DNA of 11,213 bases from Pseudomonadales bacterium (lineage in GTDB: Bacteria; Pseudomonadota; Gammaproteobacteria; Pseudomonadales; Litorivicinaceae). The notes under the pieces were generated by a model that saw nothing but the letters and a program-made list of their open reading frames with translations, was not told where the DNA came from and searched no databases. The stretch spans positions 21,105-32,317 of the forward strand of contig JAAXJV010000291.1 of the NCBI GenBank assembly GCA_012269655.1. The letters are read 5' to 3'. The position numbers were made by a program, and so were the translations under genes. Below, piece after piece: positions 1 through 7,300 of this stretch. The stretch's first letter is position 1; each line of letters begins with the position of its first letter.

Positions 1-933
1 CGCTCGGCGGTGACGGTATTGATCAATGGTGAATCCGGAAGCGGTAAAGAATTGGTCGCTAAAGCCCTACATGACCACAGCCCCCGGGCCTCCGAGCCAT
101 TCGTGGCCCTGAATATGGCGGCTATCCCGAAAGACTTGATCGAGTCAGAGCTGTTTGGCCACGAGCGCGGGGCCTTTACCGGTGCCAACACACAGCGCCG
201 AGGCCGTTTTGAACAGGCCAGTGGCGGCACCCTGTTTCTGGATGAAATCGGCGACATGCCAGCGGACACCCAAACTCGGTTGTTGCGGGTGCTGAGTAAC
301 AACGAATTCTATCGCGTAGGCGGCTTGTCACCCATTCGCGTCGACACTCGGGTGATCGCGGCGACCCACCAGGATCTAGAATCCATGGTGGCAAACGGGC
401 GCTTCCGCGAGGACCTGTACCACCGCCTGAACGTGATTCGCATCCAAATTCCCAAACTGTCTGAACGCGCCGAGGACATTGGCGAGCTAAGTCGGCACTT
501 TCTACAAAAAGCCAGCGATGACTTGGCCGTTGAATGCAAAGTCCTGCGTCCAGAAACGCTTGAGATTCTGGAAGCTCACCCCTGGCCTGGCAACGTCCGG
601 CAACTTGAAAACCTGTGCAGTTGGTTAACGGTGATGGCCTCGGCGCGGGAAGTCTACCCGCAGGACCTGCCGCCGGAATTCATCGGCGCAGTACCGGAAA
701 CTCACCCGGCCAATACCCGCTGGGAACGTGCGCTGGCGGACTGGGCAAAACAAGCTCTGACCAATGGCGAGACCGAGATTTTGCAGCATGCGGTGCCCGA
801 ATTTGAACGCATCATGATTGAAGTTGCACTCAGTCACACCGGTGGGCGCAAGCGCGAAGCCGCTGAATTGCTCGGCTGGGGACGAAACACCCTGACCCGA
901 AAGCTAGCCGAACTAAAACTGGACGCGCGTTGA
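1..933 (+). CDS. ntrC: Nitrogen regulation response regulator NtrC (5'-truncated by window edge)
   Basis: Sigma-54-dependent activator of nitrogen-assimilation genes, the partner of the sensor kinase NtrB. The frame is open from base 1, so the GTG at 10 is not a real start; the receiver domain and first part of the AAA+ domain lie upstream of the window. Visible, numbering codon 1 as residue 1: Walker A GESGSGKE (10-17), the sigma-54-contacting GAFTGA loop (57-62), Walker [12 protein letters not shown] (about 75-85), the [12 protein letters not shown] segment, and a C-terminal Fis-type helix-turn-helix ending in [17 protein letters not shown]. From memory, the stretches [20 protein letters not shown] and [13 protein letters not shown] are nearly identical to enterobacterial NtrC, which separates it from other sigma-54 activators such as NtrX. 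A W-x-x-x-LADWA linker before the DNA-binding domain also fits NtrC. The stop codon overlaps the start of trmL. NtrB is expected just upstream. Confidence 0.93.
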   Translation, partial: RSAVTVLINGESGSGKELVAKALHDHSPRASEPFVALNMAAIPKDLIESELFGHERGAFTGANTQRRGRFEQASGGTLFLDEIGDMPADTQTRLLRVLSNNEFYRVGGLSPIRVDTRVIAATHQDLESMVANGRFREDLYHRLNVIRIQIPKLSERAEDIGELSRHFLQKASDDLAVECKVLRPETLEILEAHPWPGNVRQLENLCSWLTVMASAREVYPQDLPPEFIGAVPETHPANTRWERALADWAKQALTNGETEILQHAVPEFERIMIEVALSHTGGRKREAAELLGWGRNTLTRKLAELKLDAR

Positions 934-1397
934 TACACCTTGTTTTATTCGAGCCGGAGATTCCGCCCAACACCGGCAACTTGATTCGTCTGGTGGCAAA
1001 CACCGGGATGCATCTGCATTTGATTGAGCCACTGGGCTTTTCATTAGAAGAGAAGCAACTGCGGCGCTCGGGACTCGACTATCACGACCTGGCCCAGGTC
1101 AGCACTTGGAAAAACCTGGATGAGTTTCTTACTCAAGGCCCCTGCCAGCGGTTATGGATTATCGAGACGGGTGGAAAGCTACGCTACGACCAAGTCGATT
1201 ACGCGCCGGGGGACGGATTGATCTTTGGACCCGAGACCCGCGGACTTAAAACCGAGCAAATCGATCAGATCGGAGCGCCGGTCGTCTCCCTGCCCATGGT
1301 GCCCGGTAACCGCTCGCTTAATCTGTCCAACTGCGTATCGATCGTGGCCTTTGAAGCTTGGAAGCGCTGCGACTTCGTCGGCGGCATCACCGAATAG
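930..1397 (+). CDS. trmL: tRNA (cytidine(34)/5-carboxymethylaminomethyluridine(34)-2'-O)-methyltransferase TrmL
   Basis: SPOUT-family enzyme that methylates the wobble ribose of tRNA-Leu isoacceptors using S-adenosylmethionine. The 155-residue length fits the family (E. coli TrmL, formerly YibK, is about 157). Visible motifs: [10 protein letters not shown] near the N-terminus, GLDYHDL, the cofactor-knot motif FGPETRGL, and the C-terminal knot [22 protein letters not shown]. The start is TTG at 930, overlapping the ntrC stop as TTGA. It is chosen because the product [13 protein letters not shown] aligns residue for residue with the E. coli N-terminus MLNIVLYEPEIPP, and no ATG or GTG lies closer. 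No strong Shine-Dalgarno is visible, so translation is probably coupled to ntrC. The gene runs convergent to secB. Confidence 0.95.
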   Translation: MIHLVLFEPEIPPNTGNLIRLVANTGMHLHLIEPLGFSLEEKQLRRSGLDYHDLAQVSTWKNLDEFLTQGPCQRLWIIETGGKLRYDQVDYAPGDGLIFGPETRGLKTEQIDQIGAPVVSLPMVPGNRSLNLSNCVSIVAFEAWKRCDFVGGITE

Positions 1398-1404
1398 CGG
1401 GCAT

Positions 1405-1429
1405 AAAAAACGGGCCACTCGGGCCCGTT
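1405..1429 (-). terminator. Intrinsic terminator of the yibN-grxC-secB operon
   Basis: An 8-bp GC-rich stem (AACGGGCC at 1409-1416 pairing with GGCCCGTT at 1422-1429) has a 5-nt loop. Read on the - strand it is followed by a run of six U (bases 1410-1405, the first two in the stem). It lies 18 bases past the secB stop, so orientation and place fit rho-independent termination of secB. On the + strand the stem is followed by CTACTCA rather than a T tract, so it would be a poor terminator for trmL, although the hairpin could still protect that transcript's 3' end. Confidence 0.85.
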
Positions 1430-1446
1430 CTACTCAACCAAAAATC

Positions 1447-1893
1447 TTAGTTCTTGGTCGCGCCTTCGGCTTCAGCGGCAGCGGCCACTTTCTGATCATA
1501 CCAAGCGTCGAAGTTGATCGGCGCCAGCATGGGTGCAGGGAAAGTCCCTTTCAGTGCCAGCCCGTCAATGGCTTCACGTGCATAGGGGTACAGAATGTTG
1601 GGGCACACCGCATTCAGAATGCGATCCAGTTGACCGTCTTCGATGTTTTCCGCAACGAAGGCACCGGCCTGCTGAATTTCAGCGATGAAAGCCACGTCTT
1701 CTTCGTTCTTAACCGTGACGGTCAACTTCAGCGTCACTTCGTACAGGTTGTCCTGCAACTGACGGTTTTCAACGTCCATATCCAGCCCCAGCTTAGGCTG
1801 GAAGCCCTTGTCAAAAATGGTGGGCGCCTTGGGAGACTCAAACGACAAGTCCTTTAGGTAGATACGGGCGATGTTAAAACGGGGGTCACTCAC
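1447..1893 (-). CDS. secB: Protein-export chaperone SecB
   Basis: Cytoplasmic tetrameric chaperone that holds precursor proteins unfolded and delivers them to SecA for Sec export. The 148-residue length is close to the family norm (about 150-165). Typical stretches are IYLKDLSFE near the N-terminus, the beta-strand segment LYEVTLKLTV, the VKNEEDVAFIAEIQQAGAF region, and the strongly conserved CPNILYPYARE followed by GTFPAPMLAPINFD. The tail is short and Ala/Glu-rich. The start is GTG at 1893: an AAGGAG Shine-Dalgarno at 1902-1907 sits 8 bases upstream, and the next in-frame Met is about residue 39, inside the fold. It is the last gene of the operon with yibN and grxC; only two bases separate it from grxC, and its Shine-Dalgarno lies within the last grxC codons. 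Confidence 0.97.
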   Translation of the reverse strand: MSDPRFNIARIYLKDLSFESPKAPTIFDKGFQPKLGLDMDVENRQLQDNLYEVTLKLTVTVKNEEDVAFIAEIQQAGAFVAENIEDGQLDRILNAVCPNILYPYAREAIDGLALKGTFPAPMLAPINFDAWYDQKVAAAAEAEGATKN

Positions 1894-1895
1894 TG

Positions 1896-2153
1896 TTATT
1901 GCTCCTTGAGTAGTGTGTCGAGTCGGCCCTGACTGTCGAGGGCAGCGGCATCATCGAATCCACCTACATGGGTGTCACCCACCCAGATTTGTGGAACCGT
2001 TCGACGGTTGCTGCGCTTCATCATTTCAGCGCGCTTTGAGGGGTCGCGATCGACCCGAATTTCGTTGTATTTCACGCCTTTGCTCTCGAAAAGACGCTTA
2101 GCTGCATGGCAATACGGGCAAATGCCAGTGGTATATAAGGTGACCTGCGCCAT
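1896..2153 (-). CDS. grxC: Glutaredoxin 3 (GrxC)
   Basis: Small cytosolic thiol oxidoreductase that reduces disulfides and glutathione mixed disulfides using glutathione. At 85 residues it has the single-domain dithiol glutaredoxin size. It carries the active site CPYC at residues 12-15, preceded by TTGI. The glutathione-binding TVP motif (RRTVPQIWVGD) and the GGFDDAAALDSQG segment, which binds the glutathione carboxylate, are both present. The ATG at 2153 is preceded by AGGAG (2159-2163), 5 bases away. It lies 12 bases after the yibN stop and 2 bases before secB, an arrangement also found in E. coli and Pseudomonas. Confidence 0.96.
   Translation of the reverse strand: MAQVTLYTTGICPYCHAAKRLFESKGVKYNEIRVDRDPSKRAEMMKRSNRRTVPQIWVGDTHVGGFDDAAALDSQGRLDTLLKEQ
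1902..1907 (-). promoter_or_regulatory. Ribosome binding site fixing the GTG start of secB
   Basis: AAGGAG on the - strand, 8 bases before the GTG at 1893. It supports the non-ATG start and lies inside the 3' end of grxC, which implies coupled translation. Confidence 0.8.
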
Positions 2154-2165
2154 GCGAGCTCCTGA

Positions 2166-2582
2166 TTATTTTTTGGTCGGTAGGTTACTGGTGGTCCATT
2201 CCATCATGCCGCCGCTAATGCGGGACACGTCAGAGTGGCCTGCTGCAGTCAATTTCTTGACCGCTGCACCGGCTGATGAGCCGACTTTGCACATCACCAA
2301 CAACGGCCGTTCGCTGTATTTGGGGACTTCTGCCAAGAAATCATCCAATTTGGTCAGCGGCCAGTTCAAGGCACCCGCTACGTGGCCGGCTTTGTAATCC
2401 TTGGGCTCGCGCACATCGATCACCAGCGCATTTTCGCGATTCATTCGAATCACCGCCTGCGTGGGGCTCACGGCCTTACCGGCGCGGCGCTTTTCATTGA
2501 GCAAAAATCCGCACAGCACAATGCCCCAGGCACTGACTAGGAACGCGTTATTTGTGACAAATTCAAAAAGTTGTTCAATCAT
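2166..2582 (-). CDS. yibN: Membrane-anchored rhodanese-like sulfurtransferase (YibN family)
   Basis: Single rhodanese domain behind an N-terminal membrane anchor, 138 residues. Residues about 11-28 are hydrophobic (AFLVSAWGIVLCGFLL) and are followed by basic NEKRRAGK, suggesting one transmembrane segment with the domain in the cytoplasm. The domain starts near 38 (VSPTQAVIRMN) and includes ALVIDVREPKDYKAGHVAGA. The active-site loop is CKVGSSAG with the putative catalytic cysteine at 98; GHSDVSRISGGMMEW follows, typical of the rhodanese C-terminal helix. The physiological sulfur donor and acceptor are not evident from sequence. It is first gene of the operon with grxC and secB and divergent from gpmI. 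The start ATG at 2582 has no clear Shine-Dalgarno, but it places the anchor correctly. Confidence 0.9.
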   Translation of the reverse strand: MIEQLFEFVTNNAFLVSAWGIVLCGFLLNEKRRAGKAVSPTQAVIRMNRENALVIDVREPKDYKAGHVAGALNWPLTKLDDFLAEVPKYSERPLLVMCKVGSSAGAAVKKLTAAGHSDVSRISGGMMEWTTSNLPTKK

Positions 2583-2613
2583 TTCGCATCAGATCTGAAA
2601 AAATTCGAGCGGC

Positions 2614-2640
2614 AGTATACACCCAACGTGGCCCTGTCGG
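2614..2640 (-). promoter_or_regulatory. Possible sigma-70-type promoter for yibN-grxC-secB
   Basis: On the - strand, TATACT (2614-2619, five of six to the -10 consensus) lies 15 bases downstream of CCGACA (2635-2640, four of six to the -35 consensus). The predicted RNA would start about 25 bases before the yibN ATG. The spacer is shorter than the ideal 17 and the core GTATAC is palindromic, so a + strand role cannot be excluded. The whole gap of about 100 bases between yibN and gpmI must hold both divergent promoters; I see no comparably good one for gpmI. Confidence 0.35.
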
Positions 2641-2684
2641 CGGCTAATCGCTAAACTATGCGCGAGTTTTTTTTGGACCCCGCC

Positions 2685-4184
2685 ATGACTGCTAAGCAAA
2701 CCACCTGTTTATTAATTCTGGACGGCTTCGGACGCCGGGCCGAGACCACTGACAACGCGATCGCCGCGGCCAAGACCCCGTTCTTTGACCGCCTCGAAAA
2801 GACCCAACAGGCTGAGCTCGCCACCAGTGGTATGGCGGTGGGACTACCCGAAGGACAAATGGGCAACTCTGAGGTGGGTCACATGAACCTGGGTGCCGGG
2901 CGCGTGGTGTATCAGGACTTCACCCGAATCACCAAATCGATTCAGGACGATGAGTTTCTAACCAACCCGAAGATTGAAGCGGCACTGGCGCATTGTGAAA
3001 AGGGCCACACCTTGCATTTGATGGGGCTACTGTCCCCCGGCGGCGTACACAGCCATGAAGATCATATTTTTGCTCTGGCACAGGGCGCGTTAGCCCGGGG
3101 CATTCGGGTGCGAATTCACGCATTCTTGGACGGCCGGGATATGCCACCACGTAGCGCCAAACCCACCCTTGAGCGAGCAGCAGACGTTCTAAGCCAAGGC
3201 GATGGAGCCATTGCCAGTGTGTGCGGGCGTTACTTCGCCATGGACCGGGACAACCGCTGGGAACGCATCCAAGTCGCTTTCGACATGATGGTGCACGGGC
3301 AGGCAGAACATCAGGCGCAGGACGCCGTTCAAGCGCTGGAAGCGGCCTATGCCCGGGACGAAAATGACGAATTTGTTGCACCAACCCTTATTGGTGATGG
3401 CGCAGCCTTTGCAGCCGGCGATCAAGTGGTCTTTATGAATTTTCGCCCCGATCGCGCCCGTCAAATGACGCAGGCCCTAACCGAACAGGCCTTTAATGAG
3501 TTCGAGCGCAACCTACCCGCGATCCAGGTGACGACGCTTACTCAATACGCTTCGTCACTGACCGCACCGGTGGCTTTTGCACCGCAAACGCTAAACGACA
3601 CCTTGGGCGAGTGGATGGCCAAGCAAGGCAAAACCCAACTTCGAATTGCCGAGACTGAAAAGTACGCCCACGTCACCTTCTTTTTCTCGGGCGGTCGTGA
3701 AGACGAGTATCCGGGCGAAACCCGTGACCTAATCCCCAGTCCGGACGTGGCCACCTACGATCTGAAGCCCGAAATGTCTGCACCCGAGTTGACCGAACGC
3801 TTGTGCGCGGCGATTCGTAGCGGTCAGTACGATCTGATCATCTGCAACTACGCCAACGGCGACATGGTCGGTCATACCGGCAATTATGACGCAGCGGTCA
3901 AAGCCGTCGAAACACTGGATCAATGCGTCGCACAGGTGGCTGATGCGCTGGCCGAAGTTGGCGGCAAGGCCTTGGTCACCGCCGATCATGGCAATGCCGA
4001 AATGATGCGCGACCCCGAGACGGGACAGCCGCATACCGCGCACACCACAGGCCCCGTCCCGCTGTACCTGCTAGGTGACACTGCGACCCTGGAATCTGGC
4101 GCCCTGCAAGACGTCGCACCCACCCTGCTGAATCTAATGGGTGTCGAGCAACCGGACGCCATGACCGGCCGTTCGCTGTTGTGA
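2685..4184 (+). CDS. gpmI: 2,3-bisphosphoglycerate-independent phosphoglycerate mutase
   Basis: Mn-dependent interconversion of 3- and 2-phosphoglycerate in glycolysis and gluconeogenesis; a cytosolic alkaline-phosphatase-superfamily enzyme. From the ATG at 2685 the product is 499 residues, near the family's roughly 510. Signatures in order: LLILDGFG (metal-ligand Asp13), GQMGNSEVGHMNLGAG with the phosphoserine nucleophile at Ser62, GGVHSHEDH, FLDGRDMPPRS, GRYFAMDRDNRWER, NFRPDRARQ, HVTFFFSGG, NYANGDMVGHTG, ADHGNAE and HTAHTTGPVPLY, which together supply the other metal ligands and substrate-binding residues. An in-frame ATG at 2658 would add nine residues encoded across an eight-T run. I prefer 2685 because its product begins just ahead of the conserved first strand and a weak GGA lies 7 bases upstream; neither site has a strong Shine-Dalgarno. 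The stop overlaps the envC start as GTGA. Confidence 0.95.
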   Translation: MTAKQTTCLLILDGFGRRAETTDNAIAAAKTPFFDRLEKTQQAELATSGMAVGLPEGQMGNSEVGHMNLGAGRVVYQDFTRITKSIQDDEFLTNPKIEAALAHCEKGHTLHLMGLLSPGGVHSHEDHIFALAQGALARGIRVRIHAFLDGRDMPPRSAKPTLERAADVLSQGDGAIASVCGRYFAMDRDNRWERIQVAFDMMVHGQAEHQAQDAVQALEAAYARDENDEFVAPTLIGDGAAFAAGDQVVFMNFRPDRARQMTQALTEQAFNEFERNLPAIQVTTLTQYASSLTAPVAFAPQTLNDTLGEWMAKQGKTQLRIAETEKYAHVTFFFSGGREDEYPGETRDLIPSPDVATYDLKPEMSAPELTERLCAAIRSGQYDLIICNYANGDMVGHTGNYDAAVKAVETLDQCVAQVADALAEVGGKALVTADHGNAEMMRDPETGQPHTAHTTGPVPLYLLGDTATLESGALQDVAPTLLNLMGVEQPDAMTGRSLL

Positions 4185-5275
4185 GACGCTGGCTGGTGCT
4201 TGCGCTGTGCTTGGGTACAGCGCCTGTTAGCTTGGCCAATGACGAGGCCAAGCAATTGGCAGCAACCGCTGCAGCATTGGCCGCCGAGCAAAAAGCAGAA
4301 GCCGCGCAGAAAGCTCAGGTTCAAGCCGAAACCAAGCGTTTGACCCAGCGCATCGACGGGCTCAAAAAAAACCTGGCGTTTCAAACCAATCGGGTCGCTG
4401 AACAAACCGCCCGAGTCGAGACCTTGCGCTTTGAGCAAAGCACCAAAGCCGCCGAAGTCAAAGCCCTGCAACAAAGTCTCACCCGCGAATTGGTCGCTTT
4501 TTATCAAGCCGGCCCCGATGCTCGGCTAAATCTAGCCAGCCAACAGTCAGGCCCTCGACTGGTCGAATACTTGCGATTTGTCACGTCCAGCCGGCGGGAA
4601 CGACTGGAGCAATTGCAATCCGAGCAGCGCCAGCTCGCTGCGGCCGAACGAGCACTGGCCGAGGAAAAAGCGGCTCTGCAGCGAGACATCACGGCCCTTC
4701 AGGATGAGGAACGGCGGCTGGCCGCCTCCACGGAGCGGCAGAAAAGTATGCTGGCCAAGCTAGAACGCAGCTTGGATTCGAGGGCCGCTAAACAACGAGC
4801 CGTCGAAGAGGACCGACGACAGCTGGCCAAGCTACTCAATGACATTAAACCCAGTTCGGCGGCGGGCTTGGCCTTTGCCAAATCTCGCGGCAAGCTCGAC
4901 TGGCCTCTTCAGGGCCGTGTTCTGCGTGGATTTGGTCAAAAACGATCTGACGGTCAGAGTAATTGGACCGGCATGGTGATTGCTGCGCCGGCCGGCACCG
5001 AAGTTCGAGCCGTACAATCCGGCAAGGTGGCCTACGCAGGCTGGCTATTGGGTTACGGGCTACTTCTGGTGATCGAGCATGACAATGGCTATGCCACGCT
5101 TTACGGGCACAACCAGACTCTGGTCAAAGAACGCGGCGATCGCGTAGAGGCAGGCGAACTTATCGGCCGCGCGGGCGCGACCGGCTCGGTGGCCTCGAAC
5201 GGATTGTTCTTTGGGGTGAATCGCCAAGGAAAACCGCTGGATCCTGTTGTGTGGCTGAAAAAGCGAAGCGGATGA
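4181..5275 (+). CDS. envC: Murein hydrolase activator EnvC (degenerate LytM/M23 domain)
   Basis: Periplasmic divisome-associated protein which, in E. coli, is recruited by FtsEX and activates the amidases AmiA and AmiB to split septal peptidoglycan. It has 364 residues. A Sec signal peptide spans about 1-19 (MRRWLVLALCLGTAPVSLA). A long Ala/Glu/Gln/Lys-rich coiled coil runs over about 20-220, and a LytM domain over about 240-360 (GMVIAAPAGTEVRAVQSGKV, GYGLLLVIEHDNGYATLYGH). Active M23 enzymes have a zinc-binding HxGxD and a late HxH. Here the first region reads NWTGMV, with both ligands lost, and the HLH position reads LFF. This is the inactive activator type, as in E. coli EnvC. The GTG start at 4181 overlaps the gpmI stop and puts the signal peptide at the very N-terminus. 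Followed after 58 bases by ctpA. Confidence 0.93.
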   Translation: MRRWLVLALCLGTAPVSLANDEAKQLAATAAALAAEQKAEAAQKAQVQAETKRLTQRIDGLKKNLAFQTNRVAEQTARVETLRFEQSTKAAEVKALQQSLTRELVAFYQAGPDARLNLASQQSGPRLVEYLRFVTSSRRERLEQLQSEQRQLAAAERALAEEKAALQRDITALQDEERRLAASTERQKSMLAKLERSLDSRAAKQRAVEEDRRQLAKLLNDIKPSSAAGLAFAKSRGKLDWPLQGRVLRGFGQKRSDGQSNWTGMVIAAPAGTEVRAVQSGKVAYAGWLLGYGLLLVIEHDNGYATLYGHNQTLVKERGDRVEAGELIGRAGATGSVASNGLFFGVNRQGKPLDPVVWLKKRSG

Positions 5276-5333
5276 GCACTAGCAAAATGCCTATTCAGCA
5301 CCCAGACTACAGAGACGACGACAAGGGCCCACT

Positions 5334-6575
5334 ATGATCCGTACTCTGCTTTGCTTGGGAATTGCGCTGACTGGCCTCGCGGCCAACGCCGAAGAAACCC
5401 CCAAACCCAGTATTCCACTGGAGAAAATTCAGGCCTTTGCTGATGCCTTTGAGCAGATTCGCTCGAGCTATGTCAATGAAGTCAGCGACGAAGATCTACT
5501 CAATAGCGCAATCCGCGGAATGCTGTCGGAACTTGATCCTCACTCGGCTTATTTACCGCCGGCGGATTTTGACGACATTCGCGAGGACACCCGGGGTGAG
5601 TTTGGTGGGCTTGGCATCGAAGTCGCTCGAGACAATGGCTTGCTGCGTATTGTCACGCCACTGGATGGCACGCCAGCCGACGAAGCCGGTTTGCGTCCGG
5701 GTGATCTGATCACTCAGATCGATGACACCCCGGTCATGGGGATGGATTTGGGCAATGCCATTGAAATGCTGCGTGGCCCGGTCGACACCGAGGTCGTACT
5801 GCAGATACAGCGCGGCGCCGAAGAACTCGACATCAAGATTACTCGAGCACTGATCCAGATCACCAGCGTACGCAGTCAATTTATTGAAGATCGCTATGTG
5901 TGGCTGCGCATCAGTCAGTTTCAGGACAACACCGGTCCGGAGGCACTGGACAAGCTAAACAAACTTAATAACGAGCAACCGATCGAAGGCGTCATTCTGG
6001 ACCTGCGTAATAATCCAGGTGGTGTGCTGAATGCGGCAGTCGACGTGGTCAATTTGTTTGTAGACGAGGGCGTGGTGGTCTCGACCACGCCGCGCGATCC
6101 CGAACAAACCATCGAGTTGCGCGCACAGCCCAGTGACTTCAATTTCGATGAGGTGCCTTTGGTCGTCCTGATTAATGAAGGCAGTGCCAGCGCCAGCGAG
6201 ATCGTGGCCGGCGCCGTGCAGGACATGCGCCGTGGCGTGGTCATGGGCACCACCAGTTTTGGTAAAGGATCGGTCCAAACCATCCTACCGATGATCGACC
6301 AAGGCGCGCTGAAACTGACCACCGCGCTGTATTTCACGCCCGATGGACGCTCGATCCAGAACAACGGCATCGTGCCAGATATTCGGGTCCAACAAGGCAC
6401 CCTGAATGTTGATGAATCTCGCCTGGCCTTCCGCGAGCGGGATTTGACTAATCGCTTGGACAATCCGAACGAGCCGCTAGACGAGTCCGAGGAAAGCACC
6501 AACGCGCTGACGGAAAATGACTTCCAGTTGGCCGAGGCACTGAACATGCTCAAAGGAATTAGCCTGGTTAAATGA
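5334..6575 (+). CDS. ctpA: Carboxyl-terminal processing protease CtpA (S41 family)
   Basis: Exported serine endopeptidase of the tail-specific protease family. In Pseudomonas aeruginosa, CtpA with the lipoprotein LbcA degrades peptidoglycan hydrolases; that role here is inferred. It has 413 residues. A signal peptide spans about 1-19 (MIRTLLCLGIALTGLAANA). An N-terminal helical region includes LSELDPHSAYLPP. A PDZ domain spans about 90-160 (FGGLGIEVARDNGLLRIVTP, GLRPGDLITQIDD). The catalytic core has ILDLRNNPGGVL, then the nucleophile in NEGSASASEI (Ser286 by the usual spacing) and the general base in SFGKGSVQ (Lys311), 25 residues apart as in known Ser/Lys S41 enzymes. YFTPDGRSIQNNGIVPDI follows. 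A Shine-Dalgarno AAGGG (5323-5327) lies 6 bases before the ATG. The stop overlaps the next start as ATGA. Confidence 0.95.
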   Translation: MIRTLLCLGIALTGLAANAEETPKPSIPLEKIQAFADAFEQIRSSYVNEVSDEDLLNSAIRGMLSELDPHSAYLPPADFDDIREDTRGEFGGLGIEVARDNGLLRIVTPLDGTPADEAGLRPGDLITQIDDTPVMGMDLGNAIEMLRGPVDTEVVLQIQRGAEELDIKITRALIQITSVRSQFIEDRYVWLRISQFQDNTGPEALDKLNKLNNEQPIEGVILDLRNNPGGVLNAAVDVVNLFVDEGVVVSTTPRDPEQTIELRAQPSDFNFDEVPLVVLINEGSASASEIVAGAVQDMRRGVVMGTTSFGKGSVQTILPMIDQGALKLTTALYFTPDGRSIQNNGIVPDIRVQQGTLNVDESRLAFRERDLTNRLDNPNEPLDESEESTNALTENDFQLAEALNMLKGISLVK

Positions 6576-7300
6576 ACCGTCGTAATTTTCTGGCCATGAC
6601 GGCCGCACTGCCCGCCTTAACGCCCGCCTTTGCCAATGCCAATGGCCGCCGACCTCAAGTGGCCTTGATCATGGATGACCTAGGCTATCGAGCCTCGGAC
6701 AGCTATGCCGCATTGGATTTACCCAAAGAACTGACGGTGGCGATTCTGCCCCACACTCGGCATTCGACTGCGCTGGCAGAGGGTGCCGCGGCCTTTGATC
6801 ATGAAGTCATGCTGCATATGCCTATGCAGGCAACCAATGGAAAGTTTCTGGGTCTAGGCGGATTAACTGTAGACATGCCCGATGGTGAGCTGTCTGAGTT
6901 AATGGACGTGGCGTTTGCCAGCGTACCCGGCGCCCAAGGCTTCAATAACCATATGGGCAGCGCCTTTACGATCACCGAAGAACCCTTGAACGCGGTTATG
7001 GCCCAAGCGACCCAGCATGTGGATTTCTTTATCGACAGCGTGACCCATGCCAAAACCATCGCCAGCCAAATTGCTCGTCAACATGGCTTAAAGACGGCTC
7101 GTCGTGATGTCTTTTTGGATGATGCGAACGACCGGTTGGATGTACCGGCGCGGGCTCGAACCTTGCTTCGCCGGACCGGCGAGTTGCCTACAATTGCGAT
7201 TTGCCATCCCCGCCCAGAGACCTTGGAATTCCTGCAAACCGAGTGGAATTGGCTAGAGGACCATTTCGAATTGGTCCCCGCAAGCCAAGTCGTCAGTTAA
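6572..7300 (+). CDS. yibQ: Divergent polysaccharide deacetylase family protein (YibQ-like)
   Basis: Exported protein of the divergent polysaccharide deacetylase family (formerly DUF610), with a NodB-like fold; its substrate is unknown. It has 242 residues. Family landmarks: [15 protein letters not shown] with the acidic DD pair, [55 protein letters not shown] and [12 protein letters not shown]. These supply the Asp and His positions expected of a metal site. The N-terminus [23 protein letters not shown] looks like a signal peptide with a twin-arginine motif (RRNFL), a low-hydrophobicity core and an A-N-A cleavage site near residue 23. The start overlaps the ctpA stop (ATGA), so the two are likely coupled. 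The neighbours EnvC and CtpA point to cell-wall remodelling, but no activity is shown by sequence. Its TAA overlaps the hisF stop on the opposite strand. Confidence 0.9.
   Translation: MNRRNFLAMTAALPALTPAFANANGRRPQVALIMDDLGYRASDSYAALDLPKELTVAILPHTRHSTALAEGAAAFDHEVMLHMPMQATNGKFLGLGGLTVDMPDGELSELMDVAFASVPGAQGFNNHMGSAFTITEEPLNAVMAQATQHVDFFIDSVTHAKTIASQIARQHGLKTARRDVFLDDANDRLDVPARARTLLRRTGELPTIAICHPRPETLEFLQTEWNWLEDHFELVPASQVVS

Noticed and set aside
10..12. GTG at 10 as the start of the first gene
   Set aside because: The frame is open to base 1 and the GTG falls within the AAA+ domain just before Walker A. The true start is upstream of the window.
1405..1429. The trmL/secB hairpin as a bidirectional terminator
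   Set aside because: A T run follows the stem only on the - strand; on the + strand the stem is followed by CTACTCA. I call it for secB only.
1225..1857. A 210-codon open frame on the + strand running from trmL into the region antisense to secB
   Set aside because: It crosses the trmL stop and the terminator, opposes secB along its length, has no ribosome site and shows no recognisable domain. It is a shadow of secB.
5921..6553. A 210-codon open frame on the - strand within ctpA
   Set aside because: It is antisense to the conserved protease core, very rich in Ser, Thr and Arg as shadow frames are, and has no plausible start signals.
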